Part shown: positions 22,736-32,735 of the stretch, piece after piece
How the letters are laid out: each line of letters opens with the position of its first letter
How positions within the stretch are numbered: the first letter of the stretch is position 1
Assembly: GCA_963533935.1 (NCBI GenBank)
Contig: CAUSQL010000012.1
Span: 1 to 38,403 of the forward strand
Direction: 5' to 3'
Length of the DNA stretch: 38,403 bases
From: CAUSKK01 sp963533935
GTDB taxonomy: Bacteria > Pseudomonadota > Gammaproteobacteria > Cardiobacteriales > Cardiobacteriaceae
Made by a program: the position numbers and the translations under genes
Notes under the pieces: generated by a model
What the model saw: only the letters and a program-made list of their open reading frames with translations
Told to the model about the DNA's origin: nothing
Databases searched by the model: none

Positions 22736-22899
22736 TATTAATCAGCGAACGTTTTCCGCGGGCATATTGGGCTGTCTGCATAGCGTCGTTACCCCGCAGA
22801 TTACGGCGCTAATTTAGTCCTCGGCTGCTTTGCCTGAAGAATAAGCCTTTCCGAGCTTGCACCCGCACAGAAAATCACGCCTTACAGCACCTTAAAGTT
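22736..22899. other. Unassigned spacer between two elements
   Basis: 164 bp without a supported gene, between elements 13 and 14 in the ptsI-DUF3298 convergent gap. I see no promoter, hairpin or open frame worth naming. Confidence 0.3.
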
Positions 22900-23041
22900 A
22901 TTTATACAAACAGACGGGCGGTTCTTCGCTGGCGCTCAGAGCTCCGGTTCTTCGCTGCGCTCAGGCACCCTTCGGGCGCTTTATATTTATGTATTTAAGG
23001 CTTTAATTACATACATAGGAAGCGCCCGGCCGTTTGTAAAT
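22900..23041. repeat. Palindromic intergenic element 14 (cassette-bearing left arm)
   Basis: Left end ATTTATACAAAC AGACGGGCG, then a cassette with two direct copies of GGTTCTTCGCTG(GC)GCTCA joined by GAGCTCC, then GGCACCCTTCGGGCGCTT. The right arm AGGAAGCGCCCGGCC is plain and ends GTTTGTAAAT. It lies 5 bp from the stop of the DUF3298 gene. Confidence 0.88.
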
Positions 23042-23046
23042 TCCGT

Positions 23047-23874
23047 TTAGTGCAGAAATTCTTCCCGAACGATGCCCTTCAACTCGGACAGGGGAATGAC
23101 CAGTTCCACATAACCCGCACTGTAGCCGGCAATTGCATAGGGTGGATATAAAAAGACCAGACCCCGTTGGTCAAAGTAGAAGACGTTTTCAATGAGATGG
23201 CTTTGGCGCAGTTTCTTTAACTCCTTTTTCCCGGGTAGTTTGAACTCCGCTAGAACTTTCTTCTTCGCCGCATCGCTCAGTTCAGGAAAATCATCGCCCT
23301 GCATTACTGCTGCGTCCTGTTCGTACTTGGCCCAATACAGTCTCTCGTACTGCAGCAGTTTTTCCAGCAATTTTTCGCGGCCGCCCGGCTCCAGTAAGTC
23401 CGCCAGCTTGATTTCTTTATCGCCGCGGAATAGATAGTGGTTGGTTGTTTCCATCGGATGTATCCAGCCCATATCCTCATAGCGCCACAGGGAAAACATC
23501 TCTAGCGGCCCATGCCGGCCCAGATAGCTAACCTCAACCTTATAGGCGCTATAGCAGCCGGGAATATGGTCCTCGTCCATGTTGGCGAGAAAGTCATTAC
23601 GGATTATGCGCCGGTATATTTGGCTAATTTTGTCTAGCGGGCCAATGGCTTTGAGCAGGGCCGCATTAATCTTGGGCCGGTCGGTTTTAATGGTTTGAAT
23701 GCTAATGCCGCTGTCCTTGGTTGCTATCTCGCGCTTTTTGCAGGCCCGCATCAGCTGCTCATATTCACGGCTATGGTGAAATTTGCTGAGGTCCAATTTC
23801 ACCTCTTTAACTTGCAAATCCTTAGCCCACAGCGGTAGAGCCAGTAGCAATATCAAACCTAGTAATTTACGCAT
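23047..23874 (-). CDS. Exported DUF3298 (RsiV-like) domain protein
   Basis: 275 residues with a signal peptide (MRKLLGLILLLALPLWA). The C-terminal part matches the DUF3298 pattern: HYLFRGDKEIKLADLLEPG, then FYFDQRGLVFLYPPYAIAGYSAGYVELVIPLSELKGI. In RsiV this domain binds lysozyme, but the family is broad and this protein has no membrane anchor or anti-sigma segment, so a lysozyme sensor or inhibitor role is only a possibility. It follows tsaD after 13 bp and is probably in the same transcript. Somewhat richer in A/T than its neighbours. Confidence 0.75.
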   Translation of the reverse strand: MRKLLGLILLLALPLWAKDLQVKEVKLDLSKFHHSREYEQLMRACKKREIATKDSGISIQTIKTDRPKINAALLKAIGPLDKISQIYRRIIRNDFLANMDEDHIPGCYSAYKVEVSYLGRHGPLEMFSLWRYEDMGWIHPMETTNHYLFRGDKEIKLADLLEPGGREKLLEKLLQYERLYWAKYEQDAAVMQGDDFPELSDAAKKKVLAEFKLPGKKELKKLRQSHLIENVFYFDQRGLVFLYPPYAIAGYSAGYVELVIPLSELKGIVREEFLH

Positions 23875-23887
23875 GGAATTATGATTT

Positions 23888-24904
23888 TTACAGGCTGGTT
23901 AAATCCCAGCGGGCGCGCACATTGATGTTTAAGTCTGGTGGTGGCAGCGTTTTGCCGTAGCGTAGGGCTGCCGCGTGGGCAATCATCAACGCGTTATCGC
24001 CGCAGAGATGCAATGGGGGGAAGAAGACCCGCCGCTGGCTTTTCGCCGCCTCCCGGGCCAGGGCGTCGCGCAGGGCCAAGTTCGCAGAAACGCCGCCGGC
24101 CACCACCAAATCACGGAAGCCGGTGGCCTGCCAGGCGCGGCGGCACTTAATTACTAAAGTGTCCACCACCGCCGCCTGGAAGGAGGCGGCGATGTCCGGC
24201 CAGTCTTCCTTCGGCCGCTCCTCAATGAGCAGGCGCACCTGGGTTTTCAGGCCGCTGAAACTTAAATCCAGACCGGCCCGGTTGGTCATGGGCCGCGGCA
24301 GGGGAAAGCGCTGCGGGTCGCCGTGGGCCGCCAGCGCCGCCAGTTCCGGCCCGCCCGGGTAGGGCAGACCCAGCAATTTCGCGGTTTTATCGAAGGCTTC
24401 ACCCACCGCATCGTCCATGGTCTGGCCGAGCAATTCGTACTGGCCCAGGCCGCGCACGGCCACCAGCAGGCTATGGCCGCCGGAAACCAGCAGGGCCACA
24501 AAGGGAAATTCGGGTTTTTCTTCGGCGAGGAAGGGGGAAAGTAAATGGCCCTCCAGATGATGGACGGGCAGCGAGGGAATGTCTAATCCGTAGGCCAGGG
24601 CCTTGCCGTAGCAGGCGCCGGTTAGCAGCGCCCCCAGTAGGCCCGGGCCGGCGGTGTAGGCCACCGCCTGCAGTTGATTTAGTTTTAATTGGGCCTGGCG
24701 CAGCGCCTCCGTCAGGAGACTGGGCAGCCGGGCCAGATGGTCCCGGGCCGCCAGCTCCGGCACCACACCGCCGTAGAGGCGGTGCAGTTCGATTTGACTA
24801 TGAATCAGATTGGCCAGCACCTGGCCGCTGTCCGCTTCATAGATGGCCATGGCGCACTCATCACAGGAGGTTTCCACGGCCAACAGAGGCAGCGCCGGCG
24901 CCAT
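23888..24904 (-). CDS. tsaD: tRNA N6-threonylcarbamoyladenosine transferase TsaD
   Basis: Transfers threonylcarbamoyl to A37 of ANN-decoding tRNAs together with TsaB and TsaE. 338 residues of the ASKHA fold: LAVETSCDECAMAIY at the N-terminus, GPGLLGALLTG, the metal-binding His pair in HHLEGH (116 and 120), LLVSGGHS, DDAVGEAFDKTAKLLGLPYPGGP, FSGLKT and VAGGVSANLALR, with the last metal ligand region in CGDNALMIAHA. Its start overlaps the stop of the glycine-zipper lipoprotein gene by one base (TAATG). Confidence 0.97.
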   Translation of the reverse strand: MAPALPLLAVETSCDECAMAIYEADSGQVLANLIHSQIELHRLYGGVVPELAARDHLARLPSLLTEALRQAQLKLNQLQAVAYTAGPGLLGALLTGACYGKALAYGLDIPSLPVHHLEGHLLSPFLAEEKPEFPFVALLVSGGHSLLVAVRGLGQYELLGQTMDDAVGEAFDKTAKLLGLPYPGGPELAALAAHGDPQRFPLPRPMTNRAGLDLSFSGLKTQVRLLIEERPKEDWPDIAASFQAAVVDTLVIKCRRAWQATGFRDLVVAGGVSANLALRDALAREAAKSQRRVFFPPLHLCGDNALMIAHAAALRYGKTLPPPDLNINVRARWDLTSL

Positions 24905-25287
24905 TAGTAGCGGCGGTAGCTGCTGTTTGGATTGTAGTAGCTGCCGGTATTTACCGCTGGCCGGTAGGGCTGGCTGTAGCCGCCGCCGTAGCTGTTGTAG
25001 CCGCTGTTATAGCTATTGTTGTACTGGGGATAGGCGGGGGCCTGCGGGTAGGCAGGCGCGCTGCCGCCCAGACCCCAGTTGCCGGTTTGCATTTGGCTGC
25101 CGAGGATACCGCCGATGGCCGCGCCGGTGGCGGTGGCCTCACTATCCTTACCCACCAGGTTACCGATGCCGGCGCCGACGGCGGCACCGAGGGCCGCGTT
25201 TTGCGCGGTGGTGGTCATGTTCTGGTTAGGCGGGGTACAGCCGGCGGCCACGAAGGCGACGGCGGCCAATAACAAAATTTTTTTCAT
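24904..25287 (-). CDS. Glycine-zipper lipoprotein with Tyr/Pro-rich tail
   Basis: 127 residues. Lipoprotein signal with lipobox VAAGC (Cys17), then a glycine zipper (NAALGAAVGAGIGNLVG and TGAAIGGILGSQM), then a tail of Tyr, Ser, Asn and Pro (YPQAPAYPQYNNSYNSGYN). Glycine-zipper lipoproteins of the SlyB/OsmB kind sit in the outer membrane. Start has GGAGA upstream. Overlaps tsaD by one base, so the two are probably coupled. A shorter relative lies immediately upstream. Confidence 0.82.
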   Translation of the reverse strand: MKKILLLAAVAFVAAGCTPPNQNMTTTAQNAALGAAVGAGIGNLVGKDSEATATGAAIGGILGSQMQTGNWGLGGSAPAYPQAPAYPQYNNSYNSGYNSYGGGYSQPYRPAVNTGSYYNPNSSYRRY

Positions 25288-25339
25288 GTCTTAATTCTCC
25301 ATTTGGTTTTAAAAGACGGGCATTTTTTACCATAAATTT

Positions 25340-25576
25340 TTAGTGGTTGATTATATTTATTACGCTCTCGCCCTGCATGAGGCGGAAGGCGTCATCGCCC
25401 ATGAATAGGCCGCTGCCGATGCCGGCGCCGGTCCAGGTGCTGGCGCTGTTATGACCGACCGCCTGGCCGATGCCGGCGCCGATGCCGGCGCCGATGGCGG
25501 CCCCGAGTAGGGCTTCCTGGTCGTAGCGGCTGCAGCCGGCGCAGCAGAGCAGTAAAGCCAATGAAATTTTGCGCAT
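25340..25576 (-). CDS. Small glycine-zipper lipoprotein
   Basis: 78 residues with lipobox CCAGC (Cys15) and a glycine zipper GAAIGAGIGAGIGQAVG plus TGAGIGSG. It resembles the core of the next gene but lacks the Tyr-rich tail, so the pair are probably paralogues in tandem, 52 bp apart. AAGGA precedes the ATG. Function unknown; outer-membrane location is inferred from the lipobox. Confidence 0.78.
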   Translation of the reverse strand: MRKISLALLLCCAGCSRYDQEALLGAAIGAGIGAGIGQAVGHNSASTWTGAGIGSGLFMGDDAFRLMQGESVINIINH

Positions 25577-25631
25577 GGTAAATCCTTAAATTGTTTAGGC
25601 CATCTTAGGCCAGGAATGACCCTAATCCGAG

Positions 25632-25714
25632 AAATAAACATACGGATGGGCGCTTCTCCTGTATGTAATTAAAACCTTAAATACATACAGGATAAGCGCC
25701 CGTCCGTCGGTAAA
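25632..25714. repeat. Palindromic intergenic element 15
   Basis: Left end AAATAAACATAC (unusual), arms GGATGGGCGCTTCTCCTG and CAGGATAAGCGCCCGTCC, centre TATGTAATTAAAACC / TTAAATACATA, right end GTCGGTAAA(T). The right end is fused to the smc TGA stop on the minus strand, which shares its A with the element end. Confidence 0.9.
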
Positions 25715-28700
25715 TCACTGCAACTGCACGCCCACCAGCCGCGACACGCCCGGTTCACTCATGGTTACGCCGATGAGGCGCCGGCAGCTCTCCATGGTCC
25801 GCTTGTGGTGGGTGATGACCACCAGCTGGGTGTGCTGGCTCATGTCCTCCAGCAGGGTGCAGAGCCGGCCCACGTTGGCCTCGTCCAGCGGCGCGTCCAC
25901 CTCGTCCAGCAGGCAGAAGGGGGCCGGATTCAGGCGGAACAGGGCGAAGACCAGCGACAGCGCCGCCAGCGCCTTTTCCCCGCCGGACAGAGCCGACAGA
26001 TTGCGCATTTTCTTGCCGGCCAGGGCCACGTTAATCTGCACGCCGGCGGTGAGAATGTCGCCGTCCGTCCAGCGCAGGGAACCCTGACCGCCCTGGAACA
26101 GCTGCGCCAGGTGCAGGGCGAAGTGCTCATTGACCACGGCCATGGTGCGGGTGAGCCGCTCCTTGGTCTCCGTGTCTAACTCCTGAATGGCCTGCTGCAA
26201 CATGGCCAGACTGTCGCGAATGTCTTTTACCTGGCCGGCCAGCTCTTCATATTCCTTATTAATTTCCTCATAGTGGCCGATGGCGCTGAGGTTTACGGCG
26301 CCCAGCCCCTGAATCTGCTGGCGCAGCTGGCGGATTTGCCCCTGCAGCTGGTTTAAATCCGGCTCCTCGGCGGCGCTGAAACTGAGGGCCTCGCGGCCCT
26401 CGGCGGCCATTTCCTGCACCAGATTGTCCGCCTGGCCGGCCAGCTGCTGCCGCTGCTGTTCGTGCAGCTGCTGCCGTTCCTGGAGAATCTGCTGCTGCTG
26501 GCGCTCGTTCTGTAGCAGCTTCTCGTGCTCGGCCAGCTGCCGCTTCACCTCGTCCAGGGTCCGCTGCCGTTCCTCCAGTATTTGCCGCTGTTCCAGCAGC
26601 TGGGCCGCGTTCTCCTCCTTGGCCATATTCAGGGCCAGCAGCTCCTCGCCGAGATTTTCCCGGTGATTTTCCTGCTCGGCCAGCTGGCGCCTCTGCTCGA
26701 TGATGGCCAGATTCTGCCGATCCACCTGGTCATGCAGGGCCTGCAGCTGGGTTTGTAGACGCACGCTCTGCTGCTGCCGCTCCCGCTGCTGGCCTTCCGC
26801 CTGCTGGTAGGCCAGCTGCGCCTGCTCCAGGCTGGCGTCCTCGAGGAAGCTGCCTTCACTTTGATTCAGCAGAATATTTTCTTCCACCGTCAGTAATTCC
26901 TCCTGCAACAGCTCCCGCTGCTCGGCGGCCCCCTGCAAATCCTGGCGCAGATTGTCCATTTGCCGGCTCTGCTCGTTCTTCAATAGTTTCTGGTGCTCCA
27001 GCTGCTGCCGCTGCAGCTGCTGCTGGTGCTTCAGCTGGTTCACGGTCTGTTCCAGCTGCTGCTGGCGCTTGGCCAGGGTGGCCAACAGTTCCCGCTGGGC
27101 CTGCAAATTGGTCTGCGCCTGACGCTGCTGGGCCCGCGCCTGATTTAGCTCCTGTTCTAAGGTCGGCCTCTGGGCTTCCAATTCCTCCCGCAGCCGCCGC
27201 TGGGCGAGCAGGCCCCCGCCGCCGGCGGCCGGATTCAGGCTATTTGTATTAATTAGGGTGCCGTCCAGACTTAAGTAATTAACGCCCGGGGTTAAATCGG
27301 CGGCGCTGATGGCCGCGTCGTGCTTCTCCAGCGGCTGGAGGCCGGCCAGCTCGAAGTCCAGATCCACCGCTCCCTGGACGATGGCCGCCCACTGGGGAGG
27401 AATCTGCCCGGGGCCGACCAGGGCCACCTTCGCCTGTAGCGCCGCGGCCCAGTGCTCCGGCTGCTCCGAATAGGCCTCCGTCAGCCGGGCGGCCAGGTGA
27501 TTTTCCAGGGCCGGCTGCCAGCGGTCGGCCACGGTAATCTGCTTCAGCAGCGGTTCCAGGCCGGGAAAATGCGGCTTTTTCACCTCCTGCAGCTGGCCCA
27601 GGGCCTGGAGCTGGCCGGTGATGTGGTTGAACTGCCGTTCCCGCTCCTCCAGCTGGCGCCGGGCGGCGGCCTCCTGGGCCTGCATTTCTTCGCCCTTGGC
27701 CCGCTCCTCCTGCTGCTGCTCCTCCAACAGCAGCCGCTCCTCTTCTAGGGCCAGCAGCTGCTCTTCGTCGAAGTCCAGGGTGGGCAATGGCTCGGCCCGT
27801 TGCAGTTCCAATAGTTTCAGCCGCTCCTGCCAGCCCTGCTCCTGGCGCTGCAGCTGCTGGAATTCCTGCTTAATGCGCCGCTGGCGTTGTTGCAGCTGTT
27901 CTAGCCGCTGGCCGCGCTCCTGCTGCTGGGCCCGCTGGCGCTCCCGCCGCTGCAGCGCCTCCTGGTAAAGCTGCTGCAACTGCACCAGCTGTGGCCCGTG
28001 GCCGTGAATGGCCGCCTCCAGCTGGCGCAGCTGGCTCCGCAGCTGTTCCGCCTGCTCCTGCTGCTGGCTAATTTCCTTTTCCAAACGGTGAATGGTCTGC
28101 TGCTGCTCCTGGCTCTTCTCCTGGCTGAACTGACTCTTCATGCGCAGGCCCTCCTCCTGCCGCTGCAGCTGGGCCAGCTGCCCCTGCAAATTATCCAGTT
28201 CGCCTTTGCTCTGCTGGAATTCGCCCATGCGCCGGCGCAGGGCCTCCTCCAGCTCCCGGTTCTGGCCGCGGCTGAGGCTTAGCTCTAATTTTTCCAGCTG
28301 GGCGGCGGTGTCCCGCATTTGCCCGTCGATGGCGGCCAGGCCCTGGCGCAGCTGGTGCAGCTGGAAACTCTGCAGCCGGTGGCTGTGGCCCTCCAGCTGG
28401 CCCTGCAATTCCTGGTAATGGCGCGCCGTGTTGGCCTCGCCGGCCAGCCGTTCCCGCTGGTTCGCTAGGTTATCCAGCCGGTCGCCGTGGCGCTGCAGAT
28501 GGCCTTCCACTTCCCCCATGCGCTCTTCGGTCTCCCGGCGGCGACTCTTATAAATGGCAATGCCGGCGCTCTCCTCGATGAAGCCGCGGATTTCCTCGGG
28601 CTTGGCTTCGATGATGCGGCCAATCATGCCCTGCTCGATGACCGCGTAGCTGCGGGCGCTGACGCCGACGGATTGCAGCAATTCCACCACGTCGCGGCGG

Positions 28701-29068
28701 CGGACGATTTTCTGGTTAATTTGGTACAGGGAGGCGCCGTTATTGGTCAGTTTTCTACTGACGTTAATTTCGTCAAAGGCGGCGAAGGGGCCGCTGATTT
28801 TCTGCGCGCTATTGTCGAAGACCAGTTCCACCTGGGCCCAGGTGGCCGGCTTGCGGTCGCCAGTGCCGGCGAAGATGACGTCGCTGGCGCTGTGACCGCG
28901 CAGCTGTTTGTGGGCGTTTTCCCCCAGCACCCAGCGCACGGCGTCGATGATGTTGCTCTTGCCGCAGCCGTTAGGGCCGATGATGGCGGTCAGCGCCTCT
29001 TCCACAGGGAAGACCGTGGCGGTGGCGAAGGACTTAAAGCCCTGCAATTTGATGGCGGTTAATTTCAT
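25715..29068 (-). CDS. smc: Chromosome partition protein SMC
   Basis: ATPase of the bacterial condensin SMC-ScpAB that compacts and segregates the chromosome. 1117 residues: Walker A GPNGCGKSN at 31-39 and QGMIGRIIEAKPEEIRGFIEESAGI in the head. Two long coiled coils very rich in Gln, Leu, Glu and Arg flank a hinge near residues 500-620 (GPGQIPPQW, LTPGVNYLSLDGTLINTN). The C-terminal head has LSALSGGEKALAALSLVFALF, Walker B CLLDEVDAPLDEANV and a D-loop. Slightly shorter than the 1150-1190 usual, apparently through shorter coils. Presence of SMC implies scpA/scpB elsewhere. znuC lies 23 bp upstream on the same strand. Confidence 0.97.
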   Translation of the reverse strand: MKLTAIKLQGFKSFATATVFPVEEALTAIIGPNGCGKSNIIDAVRWVLGENAHKQLRGHSASDVIFAGTGDRKPATWAQVELVFDNSAQKISGPFAAFDEINVSRKLTNNGASLYQINQKIVRRRDVVELLQSVGVSARSYAVIEQGMIGRIIEAKPEEIRGFIEESAGIAIYKSRRRETEERMGEVEGHLQRHGDRLDNLANQRERLAGEANTARHYQELQGQLEGHSHRLQSFQLHQLRQGLAAIDGQMRDTAAQLEKLELSLSRGQNRELEEALRRRMGEFQQSKGELDNLQGQLAQLQRQEEGLRMKSQFSQEKSQEQQQTIHRLEKEISQQQEQAEQLRSQLRQLEAAIHGHGPQLVQLQQLYQEALQRRERQRAQQQERGQRLEQLQQRQRRIKQEFQQLQRQEQGWQERLKLLELQRAEPLPTLDFDEEQLLALEEERLLLEEQQQEERAKGEEMQAQEAAARRQLEERERQFNHITGQLQALGQLQEVKKPHFPGLEPLLKQITVADRWQPALENHLAARLTEAYSEQPEHWAAALQAKVALVGPGQIPPQWAAIVQGAVDLDFELAGLQPLEKHDAAISAADLTPGVNYLSLDGTLINTNSLNPAAGGGGLLAQRRLREELEAQRPTLEQELNQARAQQRQAQTNLQAQRELLATLAKRQQQLEQTVNQLKHQQQLQRQQLEHQKLLKNEQSRQMDNLRQDLQGAAEQRELLQEELLTVEENILLNQSEGSFLEDASLEQAQLAYQQAEGQQRERQQQSVRLQTQLQALHDQVDRQNLAIIEQRRQLAEQENHRENLGEELLALNMAKEENAAQLLEQRQILEERQRTLDEVKRQLAEHEKLLQNERQQQQILQERQQLHEQQRQQLAGQADNLVQEMAAEGREALSFSAAEEPDLNQLQGQIRQLRQQIQGLGAVNLSAIGHYEEINKEYEELAGQVKDIRDSLAMLQQAIQELDTETKERLTRTMAVVNEHFALHLAQLFQGGQGSLRWTDGDILTAGVQINVALAGKKMRNLSALSGGEKALAALSLVFALFRLNPAPFCLLDEVDAPLDEANVGRLCTLLEDMSQHTQLVVITHHKRTMESCRRLIGVTMSEPGVSRLVGVQLQ

Positions 29069-29091
29069 GGAAATGGCCTATTTTAGCGGGC

Positions 29092-29775
<684 letters not shown>

Positions 29776-29814
29776 AGTTAGCCCAAAGGGCCAGAATTAT
29801 TGAGGAATCAACCC

Positions 29815-31764
29815 GTGAAAGCAATGGAATTGGCCGTGTTGCGGCCGCTATTTTCGTTTTTCGACTACCTGGTGCCGGCCACCGGCCGCCGCGGCGCCCG
29901 GGCCCGGGTTCAATTTGGTAACAGCGAGGAGCTGGCGCTCATCTGGCGCGAATCCGGCAGCGGCAGCGCCCCGGACAAATTAAAGGCAATCCTTGAACTC
30001 TGGGACGCGGAACCGCTGCTGCCGGAGGATTTGCTGGAACTGCTGGCCTTCGCCGGCCGCTATTACCACTACCCGCTGGGGGCGGTGCTGGAGAACGCCC
30101 TGCCGCCCTACGTCCGCCGCCATAAAGAACTGCCGCCGCCGCCGAAAATCACGGTGCCAGAGATAGAAGAAGTACAGCTAACGGCCGCCCAAGGGGAAGC
30201 CCTGGCCGCCCTGCGCCCGCATCTGGCCGGCTTTCAGGTAACGCTGCTGGAGGGGCTCACCGGCTCCGGCAAGTCCGAGCTCTACGCCCAGGCCTTTAAA
30301 GAACTGCGCCGGGGCGACGGCCAGCTGCTGCTGCTGGTGCCGGAAATCGGCCTCACCAATCTGCTGCTGGCCATCGTCGAGAAGCGGCTGGGGCTGCGCG
30401 GCGCCGTTTACCATTCCCAGCTGCCGCCCAAGCGCCGCGGCCAGGTGTGGAACGGCTGCCGGCTGGGCGCAATTGATTTCATCGTCGGCACCCGCTCGGC
30501 GGTCTTTCTCCCCTTTAAAAATCTCCAGTTAATCGTCGTCGATGAGGAGCACGACCTGTCCTTTAAACAGCAGGAACAGCTGCGCTACCACTGCCGCGAC
30601 CTGGCCATCTGGCGCGGCCAGCGGCTGAATCTGCCGGTAATCCTCGGCAGCGCCACCCCCAGCCTGGAAGCGCTGCACAAGGTGAAGGAGGGCCGCTGGC
30701 ACTGCGTGCGTTTGCTTAGCCGCGCTCGCAGCCAGCAGCCGCCGCAGCTGGTGCTGGACGACCTGCGCGAAGGCAAGGTGGGCCACCTCAGCCTGGCCCT
30801 AATCCGTGCCATGCGCCAGACCCTCGACCGGGGCCAGCAGGTGCTGCTGTTCCTCAACCGCCGCGGCTACGGCCGTTCCCTCGCCTGCAAGGACTGCGAC
30901 TACGAGGGGGAATGCCCCAACTGCTCCGCCCTGCTGGTGGTGCACCGGCGCCGCAACCTGCTGCGCTGCCACCACTGCGGCCACTGTGAAGCGCTGCCGC
31001 CGCGCTGCCCCCGCTGCCAGGGGGTGAATCTCATCTTTAAAGGTCTAGGCACCGAACGGCTGGAGGAGGAACTGGCCCAGCAGTTTCCCCGGGCCCGCCT
31101 GCTGCGCATCGACAGCGATAGCTTTAGCACCGCGAAGCAATTCCAGGCAGCGCTGGAGCTGGTGCGCAATCACCAGGTGGACATACTCATCGGCACCCAG
31201 TGGCTGGCCAAGGGCCACCACTTCCCACATTTGCAAATGGTGGCGGTGGTGGACGCGGACAGCGCCTTCTTCGGCAGCGATTACCGCAGCGAGGAGCGCC
31301 TGGCCCAGCTGCTGCTCCAGGTGGGGGGCCGGGCCGGCCGCGAGCAAAACCAGGGGTTAATCTGGGTACAAACCCGCCAGCCGCGCCACCCCATCTTTGC
31401 CATCTTCCAGCGGGACTACCGGGACACGGCCTGGCGCCTCTATGAGAACCGCCGCCTGGCCCAGCTGCCGCCCTTCAGCCATCAGGTGCTGCTGACCGTG
31501 CAACATAGAGATGAGAATGAGGCCCTGGCCGTGCTCCAGGATTTAAAGGAACGGAATCTGGCGCCGCAGCTGCAATGGCTGGGGCCGGTGCCGGCGGGGC
31601 TGGCGCGGCGGGCCGGCTATTACCGGGCCCAGCTGCTGCTGCAAAGTAGCGACCGGCTCACCCTACAGCGGGTGCTGCCGGCCATTCGCAGCACTTTGCA
31701 GGAACTGGCCAAGCAGCGGCGGGCCCTGGCCCAGCTGGACGTGGACCCGCTGGTGATTGACTAA
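29815..31764 (+). CDS. priA: Primosomal protein N' (replication restart helicase)
   Basis: 3'-5' helicase that reloads DnaB at stalled forks. With GTG 29815 as start the protein has 649 residues, against 732 in E. coli; the N-terminal 3'-end-binding part is compact (FSFFDYLVP). Helicase core: GLTGSGKSELY near residue 145, DEEHDLSFKQQEQLRYHCRD, GSATPSLEA, FLNRRGYGRSLACKDC and GGRAGRE. The zinc-binding block has Cys pairs in CKDCDYEGECPNC and CHHCGHCEALPPRCPRC. GTG is chosen because GAGGA lies 8 nt upstream; TTG 29800 and ATG 29824 are alternatives. Its stop overlaps the gluQ start (TAATG). Confidence 0.95.
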   Translation: MKAMELAVLRPLFSFFDYLVPATGRRGARARVQFGNSEELALIWRESGSGSAPDKLKAILELWDAEPLLPEDLLELLAFAGRYYHYPLGAVLENALPPYVRRHKELPPPPKITVPEIEEVQLTAAQGEALAALRPHLAGFQVTLLEGLTGSGKSELYAQAFKELRRGDGQLLLLVPEIGLTNLLLAIVEKRLGLRGAVYHSQLPPKRRGQVWNGCRLGAIDFIVGTRSAVFLPFKNLQLIVVDEEHDLSFKQQEQLRYHCRDLAIWRGQRLNLPVILGSATPSLEALHKVKEGRWHCVRLLSRARSQQPPQLVLDDLREGKVGHLSLALIRAMRQTLDRGQQVLLFLNRRGYGRSLACKDCDYEGECPNCSALLVVHRRRNLLRCHHCGHCEALPPRCPRCQGVNLIFKGLGTERLEEELAQQFPRARLLRIDSDSFSTAKQFQAALELVRNHQVDILIGTQWLAKGHHFPHLQMVAVVDADSAFFGSDYRSEERLAQLLLQVGGRAGREQNQGLIWVQTRQPRHPIFAIFQRDYRDTAWRLYENRRLAQLPPFSHQVLLTVQHRDENEALAVLQDLKERNLAPQLQWLGPVPAGLARRAGYYRAQLLLQSSDRLTLQRVLPAIRSTLQELAKQRRALAQLDVDPLVID

Positions 31765-32618
31765 TGCTCATCGGCCGCTTTGCTCCGACGCCCAGCGGGC
31801 CGCTGCATCTGGGTTCCCTCTATTGCGCCGTCGCCAGCTATCTGGACGTGAAGAGCCGCGGCGGCCGCTGGCTGCTGCGCATCGAGGACGTGGACCGGCA
31901 GCGCAGCCGCGCCGCGCACATGGACCAGATTAAGCGCACCTTTACCGCCCTGGGCCTGCACTGGGACGGGGAGGTGCGCCGCCAGAGCGAGCATCTGGAA
32001 GATTACGCGGCGGCCCTGGCCCGGCTGCGCGGCCATTGCTATTGCTGCGATTGCAGCCGGCGGGACTGGCAGCCCGCCGCCGCCCTGGGCCCGCTGGGAC
32101 CGGTCTATCCCGGTTGCTGCCGTGGCCGGGACAAAAGCACCGGCGCCCGGCGGCTGGCCCTGGCCGACCGCACCGTTAGCTTCACCGACCGGCTGCTGGG
32201 CCCCAGTGCCTTTGCCCTGTCGGCCCTGGGCGACCCGATTTTGCAGCGCCGCGACGGTGATTACGCCTATGTGCTCGCGGTGGTGGTGGACGACCAGCTT
32301 CAGGGGGTGAATACGGTGCTGCGCGGCCAGGACCTGTATCCGGCCACGGCCCTACAAATCTATCTCCAGGAACTGCTGGGCTACTACCGCCCCGAGTACC
32401 TGCACCTGCCGCTGCTGCTGGACGGCCGCGGGCAGAAATTGAGTAAGAGCAAGGCGGCGCCGCCGTTGGACGCAGCCGCTCTGACCCGGCAGCTGGCGGA
32501 ATGCCTGCGCTTGCTGGGCCAGCCGGTGGCGCTGGCGCCGCCGCCGCTGATGTTGCAGGAGGCGCTGGCGCATTGGAATCCGGCCAATTTGCCGCGCCAG
32601 CCCCTGGTCATTTCTTGA
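31764..32618 (+). CDS. gluQ: Glutamyl-Q tRNA(Asp) synthetase
   Basis: Attaches glutamate to queuosine 34 of tRNA(Asp). It is a paralogue of the catalytic domain of GluRS without the anticodon-binding domain; the 284 residues fit that. Motifs: GRFAPTPSGPLHLGS (HIGH region), LRIEDVDRQRS, the zinc site CYCCDCSRRDW with YPGCCRG, VVVDDQLQGVNTVLRGQDL and KLSKSK (KMSKS region). ATG overlaps the priA stop by one base; in many genomes gluQ follows dksA instead. The TGA stop shares its A with a partial element. Confidence 0.95.
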   Translation: MLIGRFAPTPSGPLHLGSLYCAVASYLDVKSRGGRWLLRIEDVDRQRSRAAHMDQIKRTFTALGLHWDGEVRRQSEHLEDYAAALARLRGHCYCCDCSRRDWQPAAALGPLGPVYPGCCRGRDKSTGARRLALADRTVSFTDRLLGPSAFALSALGDPILQRRDGDYAYVLAVVVDDQLQGVNTVLRGQDLYPATALQIYLQELLGYYRPEYLHLPLLLDGRGQKLSKSKAAPPLDAAALTRQLAECLRLLGQPVALAPPPLMLQEALAHWNPANLPRQPLVIS

Positions 32619-32649
32619 TTTACACAAACGGCCGGGCAGCTATGAACGG
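32618..32649. repeat. Palindromic intergenic element 16 (left-end fragment)
   Basis: ATTTACACAAAC GGCCGGGC, then AGCTATGAACGG, after which element 17 begins. Only the outer end and start of an arm remain. Its first base is the last base of the gluQ TGA stop. Confidence 0.65.
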
Positions 32650-32650
32650 C

Positions 32651-32735
32651 CTTATACAAACAATGGGGCGCTTCCCTTGTATGTAATTAAGGCCTTAATT
32701 ACGTACAGCTAAAGCGCCCGTCTGTTTGTATAAAT
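32651..32735. repeat. Palindromic intergenic element 17
   Basis: Ends TTATACAAAC and GTTTGTATAAAT (same kind on both sides); arms GGGGCGCTTCCC and GCTAAAGCGCCC. The centre TGTATGTAATTAAGGCC / TTAATTACGTACA is a near-perfect palindrome with no unpaired loop. Confidence 0.9.
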
